Shown: positions 1 to 7,976, counted from the stretch's first letter. The stretch: DNA of 11,894 nt from an uncultured Anaerotruncus sp. (GCA_910586875.1 CAJUJI010000088.1:1-11894); one strand, 5' to 3'. The notes: generated by a model not told the origin, from the sequence alone. Made by a program: numbers and translations.

Positions 1-2801
1 GTGTAAGACCCAGAGACTGTGCAAATTTCTTCTGGTGTACCAGTTGCAACCACCATTCCACCGCGGTCTCCGCCTTCTGGACCCAGATCAATAATATAAT
101 CAGCGGTTTTGATTACCTCTAAATTATGCTCAATTGTGATGACAGTATTCCCTGAATCTACGATTGTTTGCAAAACATCAATCAAACGGTGTACATCTGC
201 TGTATGCAGGCCGGTGGTGGGCTCGTCCAAAATATAAACGGTCTTGCCGGTTGGCCGGCGTGAAAGCTCGGCAGCCAGCTTCACCCGCTGCGCTTCACCG
301 CCGGAAAGGGTGGTTGCAGGCTGTCCGATTTTGACATAACCTAACCCCACATCATACAACGTTTGTAGCTTACGCGCAATTTTAGGAACATTCTGGAAAA
401 ATTCCAGCCCCTCCTCGATGGTCATTTCTAACACATCATGAATGGATTTTCCCTTATATTTGACCTCTAATGTTTCGCGATTATAGCGTTTGCCCTTACA
501 CACATCACAGGGAACGAAAATATCCGGCAAAAAGTGCATTTCGATTCGCACAATACCATCGCCTTCACACGCTTCACATCGTCCTCCCTTGATGTTGAAC
601 GAAAAGCGGCCGGACTTATAACCGCGCATTTTTGCATCATTTGTTTGCGCAAACAGCTCCCGAATGTCGGTGAAAACGCCGGTATAGGTCGCAGGATTTG
701 AGCGCGGCGTCCGACCAATCGGTGCTTGGTTGATGTCGATGACCTTGTCGACCTGATCAATCCCTTCGATATCCTCGTGCTTGCCGGGTTTCACCCGCGG
801 ATTGGTTAGATCACGGGTGAGACGCTTGAACAGTACCTCGTTAATCAGCGAGCTTTTCCCTGAACCAGAAACACCCGTTACCGCAGTGAACACCCCCAAT
901 GGGATGGACACCTCCACATCCTTTAGATTGTTTTCGGCAGCTCCAATAATCCGCAGCTCCTTGCCGTTTCCTTTGCGACGCTCCTTTGGCACCTCAATTC
1001 GTCTGCGTCCGGAGAGGTACTGGCCGGTCATCGACGCCTTGCAGCCCTTGATCTCGTCTACCGAGCCCGCACAGACAATTTCACCGCCGTGTACACCCGC
1101 GCCTGGACCGACATCTACGATATAGTCCGCCGCATACATGGTATCCTCGTCGTGCTCCACCACAATCAGCGTATTGCCCAGATCACGCAATTGTTTGAGG
1201 GTCGCAATCAGCTTATCATTGTCCCGTTGGTGCAGTCCAATGGAGGGCTCGTCCAGAATATACAGCACCCCCATTAAAGAGGAGCCTATCTGGGTTGCAA
1301 GCCGGATACGCTGGCTTTCACCGCCGGAAAGGGTGCCCGCTGAACGCGCCAGCGTCAGATATTCCAATCCTACACTGCGCAAAAAGCCCAGCCGCTCGCG
1401 GATTTCCTTCAAAATCATCGCCGAAATCATCCGCTCACGCTGGGACAGCTTCGGCTCCATCTCATCCAAAAATTCCAGCGCCTTTACCACCGACAGCTTG
1501 CAGAATTCACTGATATTCAGTCCGCCAACCGTCACAGCCAAAATTGTTTTGTTCAGACGATCTCCATGGCAGACCGGACATTCCACACTGCTCATCCAGT
1601 TGGTAATCTCCTCCCGAATCCAGGAGGAATTGGTCTCGCGAAAACGCCGCTCCAGGTTGTTGACAATTCCCTCAAAGTCGGTTTCGTAGCTTCCCTGCAT
1701 GGTGCCGTGCTCCCGCCGCACCTTAATTTTCTCTCCATTTGTGCCGTAAAGCAACACATGAAGCGCCTCTTTCGGAAGCTTACAAACCGGCACATCCAGC
1801 GAAAAGCCGTAATGCGCCGCCAGGCCATCATAATACATCTGTGCAATTCCGCCCTCGGCATAATACCAGCCGGACGCACGGATAGCGCCCTCCCGAATGC
1901 TTAGCTTTTTGTTGGGGAGAATCAAGTCCGGGTCAACCTTCATAAAGGTGCCCAAACCTGTGCATTTTTCACATGCACCATAGGGAGCATTAAAGGAGAA
2001 CATTCGCGGGGTCAGCTCCTCAATGCTGATATCATGATCAGGACAGGAATAGCTTTGAGAAAAGGTCAGTTCTTCCTCCCCTGTATCCACCAGCACCAAC
2101 CCGTTTGAAAGGCTCAATGCGGTTTCCAGAGAATCTGCAAGACGGGACTGGATTTCCTCTTTCACTACCAACCGGTCTACAATCACTTCTATGGTATGCT
2201 TTTTATTTTTTTCCAGCTTGATTTCTTCCGAAAGATCGTAAATATTGCCGTCCACCCGCGCCCGCACATAGCCGGAACGCCGCGCGGCATCAAACTCCTT
2301 GAGGTGCTCGCCCTTGCGCCCGCGCACCACCGGCGCCAAAATTTGAATTTTGGCGCCCTCCGACAGTGACATGACCTTGTCAACCATCTGGTCCAACGTC
2401 TGCTGTTCAATCGGCCGTCCACAAACAGGACAATGTGGAATTCCAATCCGTGCATAAAGCAGACGCAGGTAATCGTAAATTTCTGTGACCGTTCCCACCG
2501 TTGAACGCGGATTTTTGGAGGTTGTTTTCTGGTCGATGGAAATTGCCGGAGAAAGCCCCTCGATGCTGTCCACATCCGGCTTTTCCATCTGCCCCAAAAA
2601 CTGCCGCGCATAGCTGGAAAGGCTCTCCATATATCGGCGCTGTCCATCCGCATAGATGGTATCAAACGCCAGCGAGCTTTTTCCAGAACCGGAAAGTCCC
2701 GTAAAAACGATCAGCTTGTCACGTGGAATTTCCAGGTCCACATTTTTTAGGTTATGCTCCCGCGCACCCTTGATAACAATTTTATCACTAGCCAAAATCA
2801 T
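1..2801 (-). CDS. uvrA: UvrABC excinuclease subunit A, 3' end cut by the window edge
   Basis: UvrA is the ATP-dependent damage sensor of nucleotide excision repair; in the cytoplasm it dimerises, scans DNA and loads UvrB. Read from the ATG at 2801, 933 codons are present without a stop, ending at ...SGSYT, so only about 10-20 C-terminal residues are missing. Two ABC ATPase modules are visible: Walker A GLSGSGKSS at residues 35-43 and GVSGSGKSS at 643-651, with two LSGGE signatures (near 1320-1335 and 298-312) each followed by a DEP Walker B. The second zinc module has C742, C745, C765 and C768. The first has C253, H256, C277 and C280, so one ligand is His rather than Cys. The start follows the uvrB stop by 11 bases, with a GGGGGA site close to the ATG; an overlapping ATG at 2809 hits TGA after three codons. 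It is co-transcribed with uvrB. The identification is certain. Confidence 0.98.
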   Translation of the reverse strand, partial: MILASDKIVIKGAREHNLKNVDLEIPRDKLIVFTGLSGSGKSSLAFDTIYADGQRRYMESLSSYARQFLGQMEKPDVDSIEGLSPAISIDQKTTSKNPRSTVGTVTEIYDYLRLLYARIGIPHCPVCGRPIEQQTLDQMVDKVMSLSEGAKIQILAPVVRGRKGEHLKEFDAARRSGYVRARVDGNIYDLSEEIKLEKNKKHTIEVIVDRLVVKEEIQSRLADSLETALSLSNGLVLVDTGEEELTFSQSYSCPDHDISIEELTPRMFSFNAPYGACEKCTGLGTFMKVDPDLILPNKKLSIREGAIRASGWYYAEGGIAQMYYDGLAAHYGFSLDVPVCKLPKEALHVLLYGTNGEKIKVRREHGTMQGSYETDFEGIVNNLERRFRETNSSWIREEITNWMSSVECPVCHGDRLNKTILAVTVGGLNISEFCKLSVVKALEFLDEMEPKLSQRERMISAMILKEIRERLGFLRSVGLEYLTLARSAGTLSGGESQRIRLATQIGSSLMGVLYILDEPSIGLHQRDNDKLIATLKQLRDLGNTLIVVEHDEDTMYAADYIVDVGPGAGVHGGEIVCAGSVDEIKGCKASMTGQYLSGRRRIEVPKERRKGNGKELRIIGAAENNLKDVEVSIPLGVFTAVTGVSGSGKSSLINEVLFKRLTRDLTNPRVKPGKHEDIEGIDQVDKVIDINQAPIGRTPRSNPATYTGVFTDIRELFAQTNDAKMRGYKSGRFSFNIKGGRCEACEGDGIVRIEMHFLPDIFVPCDVCKGKRYNRETLEVKYKGKSIHDVLEMTIEEGLEFFQNVPKIARKLQTLYDVGLGYVKIGQPATTLSGGEAQRVKLAAELSRRPTGKTVYILDEPTTGLHTADVHRLIDVLQTIVDSGNTVITIEHNLEVIKTADYIIDLGPEGGDRGGMVVATGTPEEICTVSGSY

Positions 2802-2812
2802 TCCCCCATCTG

Positions 2813-4816
2813 CTATTTTGTTGGTACGCGGCGCGGACGCGCCCGTTCTTCCTCCGCCTTCAGTTTTTCAATTTTATCGCGCAGATATGCTGCATGTTCA
2901 AACTCCAAAATTTTCGCCGCATTTTTCATCTCACGGGTCAACTGCGCGATCAACGCCTCCCGTTCCTTATGCGACAGCCGCTTGCCGCGCTTGAGTTTTC
3001 CTTCGGTTTCTTCCTTGGCCGAAATTTCCAGAATGTCCCGCACGTCCTTCTTGATGGTCTGCGGTGTAATGCCATGCTCCTGGTTATAAGCAAGCTGGAT
3101 TTCTCGCCGCCGATAGGTTTCACGAATGGCATGTTCCATCGAATCGGTGACATTGTCGGCATACATGATCACCTTACCTTGCGCATTGCGGGCGGCGCGT
3201 CCGATCGTCTGCACCAAAGAGGTTTCGCTGCGCAGGAAGCCTTCCTTATCCGCGTCCAAAATGGCTACCAACGACACCTCGGGAATATCCAACCCTTCAC
3301 GCAGCAGATTGATGCCAACCAGCACATCAAATTCACCCAAACGCAAATCCCTGATAATCTCCATCCGCTCAATGGTGTCAATATCATGGTGCATATACCG
3401 AATACGCACCCCCATATTCTCCATATAAGCGGTCAAATCCTCCGCCATTTTTTTGGTCAGCGTCGTAACCAGCACACGCTCTCCAGCCGCCGCCCGCTGG
3501 TTGATCTCCGAAAGCAGGTCATCTATCTGCCCCTCTACCGGACGCACATCAATTTCTGGATCTACCAGACCGGTCGGACGGATCACCTGTTCAACCACCT
3601 GTGTACTCTTTTCCCGTTCCAGATTGCCTGGGGTCGCGCTGACAAACACAATTTGATTGAGCTTGCTATAAAATTCATCAAAGTTCAGCGGACGGTTGTC
3701 CAGCGCCGAGGGCAGCCGGAACCCATATTCAATCAGGCTGGTTTTACGTGCCCGATCGCCGCCATACATTCCCCGCACCTGCGGCAATGTCACATGGGAC
3801 TCGTCCACAAAAAACAGAAAATCCTTTGGAAAGTAGTCCAACAGTGTATAGGGTGTGCTGCCGGGCGCACGGCCGGAAATTACGCGGGAATAATTCTCAA
3901 TTCCCTTGCAAAAGCCGACCTCCTGCAACATTTCGATATCATAATTGGTCCGCTCGGCAATCCGTTGCGCTTCAATCAGCTTACCCTGTTCTTTAAAATA
4001 TGCGATTCGCTCATCACATTCCCGCCGGATCTCCTCAATCGCAACCGACATTTTCTCCTGCGGCACAATATAATGCGATGCCGGATAAATTGCAACATGG
4101 TTCACAACATTTTTGACCTCGCCGGTCAAGGTGTTGATTTCCGAAATGCGGTCTATCTCATCTCCAAAAAACTCAATCCGTATCGCGGTATCCCCCGAAT
4201 AAACAGGGAATACCTCCACCACATCGCCACGCACCCGAAACTTGTTGCGCACAAAGTTGATATCATTGCGCTCGTATTGAATCTCCACCAGTTTTTTAAT
4301 CAGCTGATCCCTGTCCCGCTGCTGGCCGGTGCGTACCGAAATAATCATATTTTTGTAATCGATTGGATCACCTAACGTGTAAATACAAGAAACACTCGCC
4401 ACGATAATCACATCTTGGCGCTCCCCCAAAGCTGCCGTTGCAGAATGGCGCAGCTTTTCAATTTCATCGTTGATAGCGGAGTCTTTCTCAATATAGGTGT
4501 CCGTATGTGCGATATAAGCCTCCGGTTGGTAGTAATCATAATAGGAGACAAAATATTCTACCGCATTGTGTGGAAAAAATTCCTTAAACTCGGAGCACAA
4601 CTGCGCTGCCAACGTCTTATTATGTGCAAGAATCAGGGTCGGGCGGTTGACACGGGCAATTACATTGGCCATTGTAAAGGTCTTTCCAGAGCCGGTAACC
4701 CCCAATAGCACCTGCTCCCTATCTCCGCGCAGAATCCCCTCTACCAGCTTGTCAATCGCCTGGGGTTGGTCCCCCATTGGCTTGTATGAAGAAACCAGTT
4801 CAAACTTATCCGGCAT
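2813..4816 (-). CDS. uvrB: UvrABC excinuclease subunit B
   Basis: UvrB is the helicase-like subunit that receives damaged DNA from UvrA, verifies the lesion and recruits UvrC for incision. The protein has 667 residues, a normal family length. Visible motifs are Walker A GVTGSGKT at 39-46, the tyrosine-rich damage-probing hairpin with Y92, Y93, Y95 and Y96, the DESH helicase motif II at 338-341, and a C-terminal UVR domain (about 622-653) for UvrC contact. I chose the ATG at 4816 because a strong GGAAGGAG site lies six bases upstream and the protein then opens with the family-typical F-x-L-V-S-x-Y-K-P-x-G-D-Q-P. An in-frame ATG at 4882 would add 22 residues unlike UvrB and has no ribosome binding site. 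The gene ends 11 bases before uvrA and forms an operon with it. A promoter and two palindromes lie in its leader. Confidence 0.98.
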   Translation of the reverse strand: MPDKFELVSSYKPMGDQPQAIDKLVEGILRGDREQVLLGVTGSGKTFTMANVIARVNRPTLILAHNKTLAAQLCSEFKEFFPHNAVEYFVSYYDYYQPEAYIAHTDTYIEKDSAINDEIEKLRHSATAALGERQDVIIVASVSCIYTLGDPIDYKNMIISVRTGQQRDRDQLIKKLVEIQYERNDINFVRNKFRVRGDVVEVFPVYSGDTAIRIEFFGDEIDRISEINTLTGEVKNVVNHVAIYPASHYIVPQEKMSVAIEEIRRECDERIAYFKEQGKLIEAQRIAERTNYDIEMLQEVGFCKGIENYSRVISGRAPGSTPYTLLDYFPKDFLFFVDESHVTLPQVRGMYGGDRARKTSLIEYGFRLPSALDNRPLNFDEFYSKLNQIVFVSATPGNLEREKSTQVVEQVIRPTGLVDPEIDVRPVEGQIDDLLSEINQRAAAGERVLVTTLTKKMAEDLTAYMENMGVRIRYMHHDIDTIERMEIIRDLRLGEFDVLVGINLLREGLDIPEVSLVAILDADKEGFLRSETSLVQTIGRAARNAQGKVIMYADNVTDSMEHAIRETYRRREIQLAYNQEHGITPQTIKKDVRDILEISAKEETEGKLKRGKRLSHKEREALIAQLTREMKNAAKILEFEHAAYLRDKIEKLKAEEERARPRRVPTK

Positions 4817-4838
4817 AGCTGCTCCTTCCAATCGAGAA

Positions 4839-4858
4839 CAAATTACAACTGTTATTTG
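4839..4858. promoter_or_regulatory. Palindromic site in the uvrB leader (copy 2 of a pair)
   Basis: The minus strand reads CAAATAACAGTTGTAATTTG, a 20-bp imperfect palindrome: half sites CAAATAACA and CAAATTACA around a 2-base centre. Its inner 16 bases match the dyad at 4885-4900 in 14 of 16 positions. It lies about 40-55 bases downstream of the predicted uvrB transcription start and ends 22 bases before the start codon. A repressor operator is the natural reading, but no binding protein can be named from sequence. It is not the GAAC-N4-GTTC type of Firmicute LexA box. Confidence 0.5.
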
Positions 4859-4884
4859 GTAAATAGGTGCGATTTCCCGCATTA

Positions 4885-4900
4885 AATAACAACTATTATT
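4885..4900. promoter_or_regulatory. Palindromic site over the predicted uvrB transcription start (copy 1 of a pair)
   Basis: The minus strand reads AATAATAGTTGTTATT, an imperfect palindrome that differs from bases 4841-4856 read on the same strand at only two positions. The two copies are 44 bp apart in the same orientation, roughly four helical turns. This copy begins just downstream of the -10 box and covers the expected start point near 4896, a position typical of repressor operators. The role is inferred; the repeat and its symmetry are directly visible. Confidence 0.5.
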
Positions 4901-4902
4901 TT

Positions 4903-4931
4903 ATAATAAACCAAAACAGGAAATTATGCAA
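4903..4931 (-). promoter_or_regulatory. Predicted sigma-A promoter of uvrBA
   Basis: On the minus strand TTGCAT (-35, 4926-4931) is followed after exactly 17 bases by TATTAT (-10, 4903-4908), placing the start near 4896 and giving a leader of about 80 nt before uvrB. The surrounding 4817-4982 gap is AT-rich. No convincing terminator for the preceding zinc-ribbon gene is visible here, so some readthrough from the ABC operon into uvrBA is possible. Confidence 0.6.
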
Positions 4932-4982
4932 GTGGTTTTCCGATAAAAATTTTCCTCTATCTTTTACCTCAGCCTAAATTCT

Positions 4983-5519
4983 CTAGTCCAGCTGTTGAAG
5001 GCGTTTGAGCACCCTTAACAACCCTTTTCGATTCTTTGCCATCTTCATAAAAGCCGGCAGGCGAGCGTGCGGACGGTCCTCCGCTTCGATAAACGCAATC
5101 AGCTCCCCCAGATGTCGCCGGTTATATGCCCAAACCCGATGTCCGCGGTACCAGCCTTGCAAATAGAGCTCCAACCCCTCCAGCGGATCGTAATAAGTAT
5201 AGCCGCCATCCTGTACATCCGCTAACTGGCGATGCCCACAATACCGGCAGGTCGCCTCTATTTGTTTGGGCGGCTTATGCCAAAAATTCTTCACCGACTC
5301 AAAGGAGCGGCAACCGCATTTTTCACATGTGATCCTCGCAGCATACAGCCGTTCCACAAGGTCTCGCTTTCGGTAAAGAGCGCAGTGGTTACATTGCAGC
5401 GACCACGCATTTTCCTCATTGTTTCGCACCACCGCATCCTTACCGCAAACTGGACAGCGCACCAAAATTCCATCGCCTGCCATTCTATCATGCAGCTTGC
5501 ACCGAAAAGAAACCTTCAT
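4983..5519 (-). CDS. Double zinc-ribbon protein of unknown function, coupled to the ABC operon
   Basis: This 178-residue cytoplasmic protein has two treble C-x2-C pairs that should form two zinc ribbons: C22/C25 with C43/C46, and C65/C68 with C91/C94. A C-terminal alpha/beta-looking segment (about 120-178) is rich in Arg, Lys, Tyr and Trp and ends in a basic helix with a KNRKGLLRVLKRL-like pattern. It resembles proteins annotated only as TFIIB-type zinc-ribbon-containing, for which I know no function. The ATG at 5519 overlaps the ATPase stop as ATGA and has GAGGAG eight bases upstream; a GTG at 5528 in frame would add three residues and is less well placed. Tight coupling says it is made with the transporter, but no catalytic or membrane feature links it to transport. 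DNA, RNA or protein binding are all possible. Confidence 0.85.
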   Translation of the reverse strand: MKVSFRCKLHDRMAGDGILVRCPVCGKDAVVRNNEENAWSLQCNHCALYRKRDLVERLYAARITCEKCGCRSFESVKNFWHKPPKQIEATCRYCGHRQLADVQDGGYTYYDPLEGLELYLQGWYRGHRVWAYNRRHLGELIAFIEAEDRPHARLPAFMKMAKNRKGLLRVLKRLQQLD

Positions 5520-6100
5520 TTTTGACACTCCTCAAACTGCACAATCCGCGCACCAATTGCTGTGGCCTCCTGTGCGTCATGGGTCACCATCAACACGGTT
5601 TTTCCGCTGATCATCCGGCGGGTATAGGCAATCACATCTTGTTTTAGCTGCGCATCCAATCCCTGAAACGGCTCATCCATCAGCAGAAAATCCCAGTCTG
5701 CCAGCAGCGCTCGCACCAATGCCGCCCTGCGACGCATTCCGCCGCTCAGCTCACGTACCGGCTGTGCTGCGGCCTGTGCAAGCCCCACCGCTTCCAATGC
5801 TTGCGCAAGCTGCGTTTTGGCAAGATGGGGACAAACCAAGTGAATGTTGGCGCGCAGACTCAGATTTTCACAAAGCCGGTCCTCTTGGAACACGGCGGAA
5901 AGCCGTCGCCCTTCTATACCATGCAGTTCCCCGCTGTCGGCAGTTTCCAATCCCATTAAAATTCGCAGTAGGGTGGTCTTTCCCGCGCCAGATGGACCCA
6001 TGATACAGCAGGTTTGACCCTCTGGCAACAGAAGGCTGAAGGTATTGAGCACCTTTTTCTCGCCAAATGTTTTAGAAATTTGGCACAATTCTATCGACAC
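5516..6100 (-). CDS. ABC importer ATP-binding protein, NitT/TauT (SsuB/TauB) type
   Basis: This cytoplasmic ATPase would drive the neighbouring permease. All nucleotide-binding elements are visible in its 194 residues: Walker A GPSGAGKTT at 35-43, Q-loop Q72, signature LSGGM at 118-122, Walker B FLLMDE at 138-143, D-loop near 147-149 and the switch histidine H174. The protein stops about 20 residues after the switch histidine, so it is a minimal ATPase domain, shorter than most SsuB/TauB proteins (about 240-260), with no C-terminal regulatory part. The GTG start at 6100 has AGGTGG seven bases upstream and gives the usual N-terminus; the ATG at 6163 would add 21 residues from inside the permease gene. 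It follows the permease stop by four bases and overlaps the zinc-ribbon gene by ATGA. The substrate cannot be read from the ATPase. Confidence 0.93.
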   Translation of the reverse strand: MSIELCQISKTFGEKKVLNTFSLLLPEGQTCCIMGPSGAGKTTLLRILMGLETADSGELHGIEGRRLSAVFQEDRLCENLSLRANIHLVCPHLAKTQLAQALEAVGLAQAAAQPVRELSGGMRRRAALVRALLADWDFLLMDEPFQGLDAQLKQDVIAYTRRMISGKTVLMVTHDAQEATAIGARIVQFEECQK

Positions 6101-6104
6101 CCAC

Positions 6105-6887
6105 TCACCACCTTTCCAAATGCTGGACCGCCAGATCAATCCCATGTAGAAACAGCCGTTCAAGCAGCATACTCATTAAAATAATGACCAGCGTCCAGGC
6201 GAATAAATCAGCCGTTTCCAGATAAATTTTCGCCTGATAAAGCTTTTCCCCAATCGAACCATTCGGAATTCCGATGACCTCTGCGGCAATCCCCGCTTTC
6301 CAACAGAGCCCCAACGAAATTGAGCAGGCGGAGCGGAAAAACGGGAGCAGTTGTGCCAGATAAATCGAGCGCAACACCCGCCAATGTGGGATTCGGAACA
6401 CCTTAGCCATTTCCAGAAGTTGGCGGTCGGTGGATTGTATCCCATCCAACAAATTCGTATAGAGCACCGGCAGCACCATCATAAAGGAGATGAGAACCGC
6501 CAAATTGCGCGATGGAATCCAGATTAGAACCAGAATAATAAATGAGGCAACCGGCGTCGCTTTCATCATCAATATCGCCGGAAACAGCAGCTCTCTCACA
6601 AATGCCAGTTGTGCGGACAGACCGGCCAGCAGTGTACCTATGAGGACTGCCAACAGAAAACCGCCCATAATCCGCACACAGGAAAACGCAATCGCGCGCC
6701 AAAACGCGGCGGTCAGCGCAAGCTCCCCCAGGCGCAGCAACGCCGCAATCGGCGATACCAGCAAAATCTTTTGCCCAATTGCCACGCTCAACAGCTGCCA
6801 AAGCAAAAGCCAAAAGACGGCCGCCCAGAGGCGCACCGTCTTTCGCTTGCCGCGTGTGGCGTCAGCGGATGTAGTAGAACGCATCAT
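6105..6887 (-). CDS. ABC importer permease, NitT/TauT type
   Basis: This 260-residue inner-membrane permease should form the substrate channel as a homodimer. After a basic cytoplasmic N-terminus (about 1-19), hydrophobic segments appear near 20-38, 68-90, 100-124, 128-147, 190-210 and 228-248, fitting the binding-protein-dependent transport (BPD_transp_1) fold. The ATPase-coupling EAA loop is recognisable but divergent around 158-180, with EMAKVFRIP followed by the expected L-P pair. K-A-T-P-V at 109-113 is a common element of this subfamily. The start is ATG 6887 (or the adjacent ATG at 6884), which lies inside the lipoprotein gene and overlaps it by 26 bases; GGGAGG about ten bases upstream supports it. 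The overlap with the binding protein and the four-base gap to the ATPase argue for a single transport complex. The substrate is unknown. Confidence 0.93.
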   Translation of the reverse strand: MMRSTTSADATRGKRKTVRLWAAVFWLLLWQLLSVAIGQKILLVSPIAALLRLGELALTAAFWRAIAFSCVRIMGGFLLAVLIGTLLAGLSAQLAFVRELLFPAILMMKATPVASFIILVLIWIPSRNLAVLISFMMVLPVLYTNLLDGIQSTDRQLLEMAKVFRIPHWRVLRSIYLAQLLPFFRSACSISLGLCWKAGIAAEVIGIPNGSIGEKLYQAKIYLETADLFAWTLVIILMSMLLERLFLHGIDLAVQHLERW

Positions 6888-7944
6888 CCGGCAACGCCCC
6901 TCCCACCGCCTTGGGATTCTGTTCAGCTAGTACTGCGAGATAACCGCTGAGCTTATCCTTCATCTCCGTTCCTTCCAGCAGGGTGATATTGCAGTACGGA
7001 ATTGCTTTTTGTGCAACTGCTGCGGGTACAATATCAAATTCCTCAATCAATGCGGCTGCTTCGGATAGATTCCCATTGACATAATCAACCGATACTTTGT
7101 AATGATCCAGGAAGGCAGAAATCGCCTGCGGATTTTCCTGCAAAAATGCCTTGCGTCCCACAACAACGCCGGTCAACAGCGCGCTTGGATGTTGCGCATC
7201 CTTCTGCACCGCATCCCATTCCTTCGTCAGGTCCAGCGCAATCCGGATCTGCTCATTTTTCAGCTGCGCAGTGGTGACAAACGGTTGGGGCAACATCGCA
7301 ATCGCATTTTCCTGGCTGAGCAGCGCTGCTACACATTCGCTATGCTCCGACTTCCACTCAATTGTTACATCCTGTTCAGGGTCCAGCCCGTTCTGTGAAA
7401 GGATATAGTTCAGCGCATATTCCGGCGTTGCGCCTTTGCCGCTGGCATAGATGGTTTTCCCACGCAGATTCTCTGCCGACTGGACGGTATCTCCGCTTTC
7501 CACCAGATACAAAACGCCCAGTGTGTTGATGCCCAATACCTGTACCTGGCCGTCTGTGTTGTTGTACAGCACTGCCGCTAAATTTGCCGGTACTGCCGCA
7601 ATGTCAACCTCACCCTGCACCAGCTTCGGGGTCACCTCATCAATCGCAGGTACGATTGTAAAGGTATAATGGTTCCCATCCAGAGCCTGGTCTTTTGCAT
7701 CCTCCATCAGCTTGACCATTCCCATCGCAGTCGGCCCCTTCAAAGCCGCAATACGAATCTCGGTTTGTGTCTCTGGCTCAGCTGGTTCGCCGCTCGATTC
7801 CGGCGCGCTTTCCTCCTGTGAAGCTGATACGCTTTCCGACGGCTGTTGCGGCGCAGAGGAAGACGACGCTCCTGTGCCACAACCTGTCAGCAGTGCGCCA
7901 CAGAGCAAAAACGAAACTAATGTGCCTGCTACTTTTCTCATCAT
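6862..7944 (-). CDS. ABC importer substrate-binding lipoprotein, NMT1/NitT-TauT-like
   Basis: This 360-residue extracytoplasmic binding protein would capture substrate for the permease and ATPase encoded downstream. It has a signal peptide with basic start, hydrophobic core (about 5-19) and lipobox L-T-G-C with C22 as the lipidated residue. A Ser/Glu/Pro-rich linker follows to about residue 61, then a periplasmic-binding fold beginning EIRIAALKGPTAMGM and containing a VDIAAVPANLAAVLYN segment typical of NMT1/THI5-like and SsuA/TauA relatives. The start is ATG 7944 (ATG 7941 adjacent), preceded by GGAAAGG; an in-frame TTG at 7968 would place eight residues before the signal peptide. Family relatives bind sulfonates, nitrate, thiamine precursors or other small molecules; the sequence does not decide. 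No TPP-riboswitch-like element is visible upstream. A promoter and an inverted repeat lie in its leader. Confidence 0.92.
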   Translation of the reverse strand: MMRKVAGTLVSFLLCGALLTGCGTGASSSSAPQQPSESVSASQEESAPESSGEPAEPETQTEIRIAALKGPTAMGMVKLMEDAKDQALDGNHYTFTIVPAIDEVTPKLVQGEVDIAAVPANLAAVLYNNTDGQVQVLGINTLGVLYLVESGDTVQSAENLRGKTIYASGKGATPEYALNYILSQNGLDPEQDVTIEWKSEHSECVAALLSQENAIAMLPQPFVTTAQLKNEQIRIALDLTKEWDAVQKDAQHPSALLTGVVVGRKAFLQENPQAISAFLDHYKVSVDYVNGNLSEAAALIEEFDIVPAAVAQKAIPYCNITLLEGTEMKDKLSGYLAVLAEQNPKAVGGALPDDAFYYIR

Positions 7945-7976
7945 TCTTTTTCCTTTCCACCCTATCAAATTTCAAA

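Noticed and set aside
1..540. The 3' end of uvrA looks more AT-rich (about 46% GC by hand count) than the middle of the gene (about 55-60%), as if recombined.
   Set aside because: The change is gradual and uneven (241-300 is GC-rich), the protein is fully normal, and the trend cannot be judged without the sequence beyond the window edge.
294..1335. A direct repeat of about 19 bases (TTCACCGCCGGAAAGGGTG) present near 294-312 and again near 1317-1335.
   Set aside because: Both copies encode the T-L-S-G-G-E signature of the two ABC ATPase modules of UvrA; the match is explained by protein conservation and codon preference.
2894..4375. A 493-codon open frame on the plus strand opposite uvrB.
   Set aside because: It lies wholly antisense to a highly conserved gene, has no ribosome binding site or recognisable domain, and is the usual mirror effect of codon bias. 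The same applies to the other long plus-strand frames in the window.
4817..4882. A 22-residue N-terminal extension of UvrB from the ATG at 4882.
   Set aside because: There is no ribosome binding site, the residues are unlike UvrB, and the stretch contains a regulatory-looking dyad; the ATG at 4816 has an excellent GGAAGGAG.
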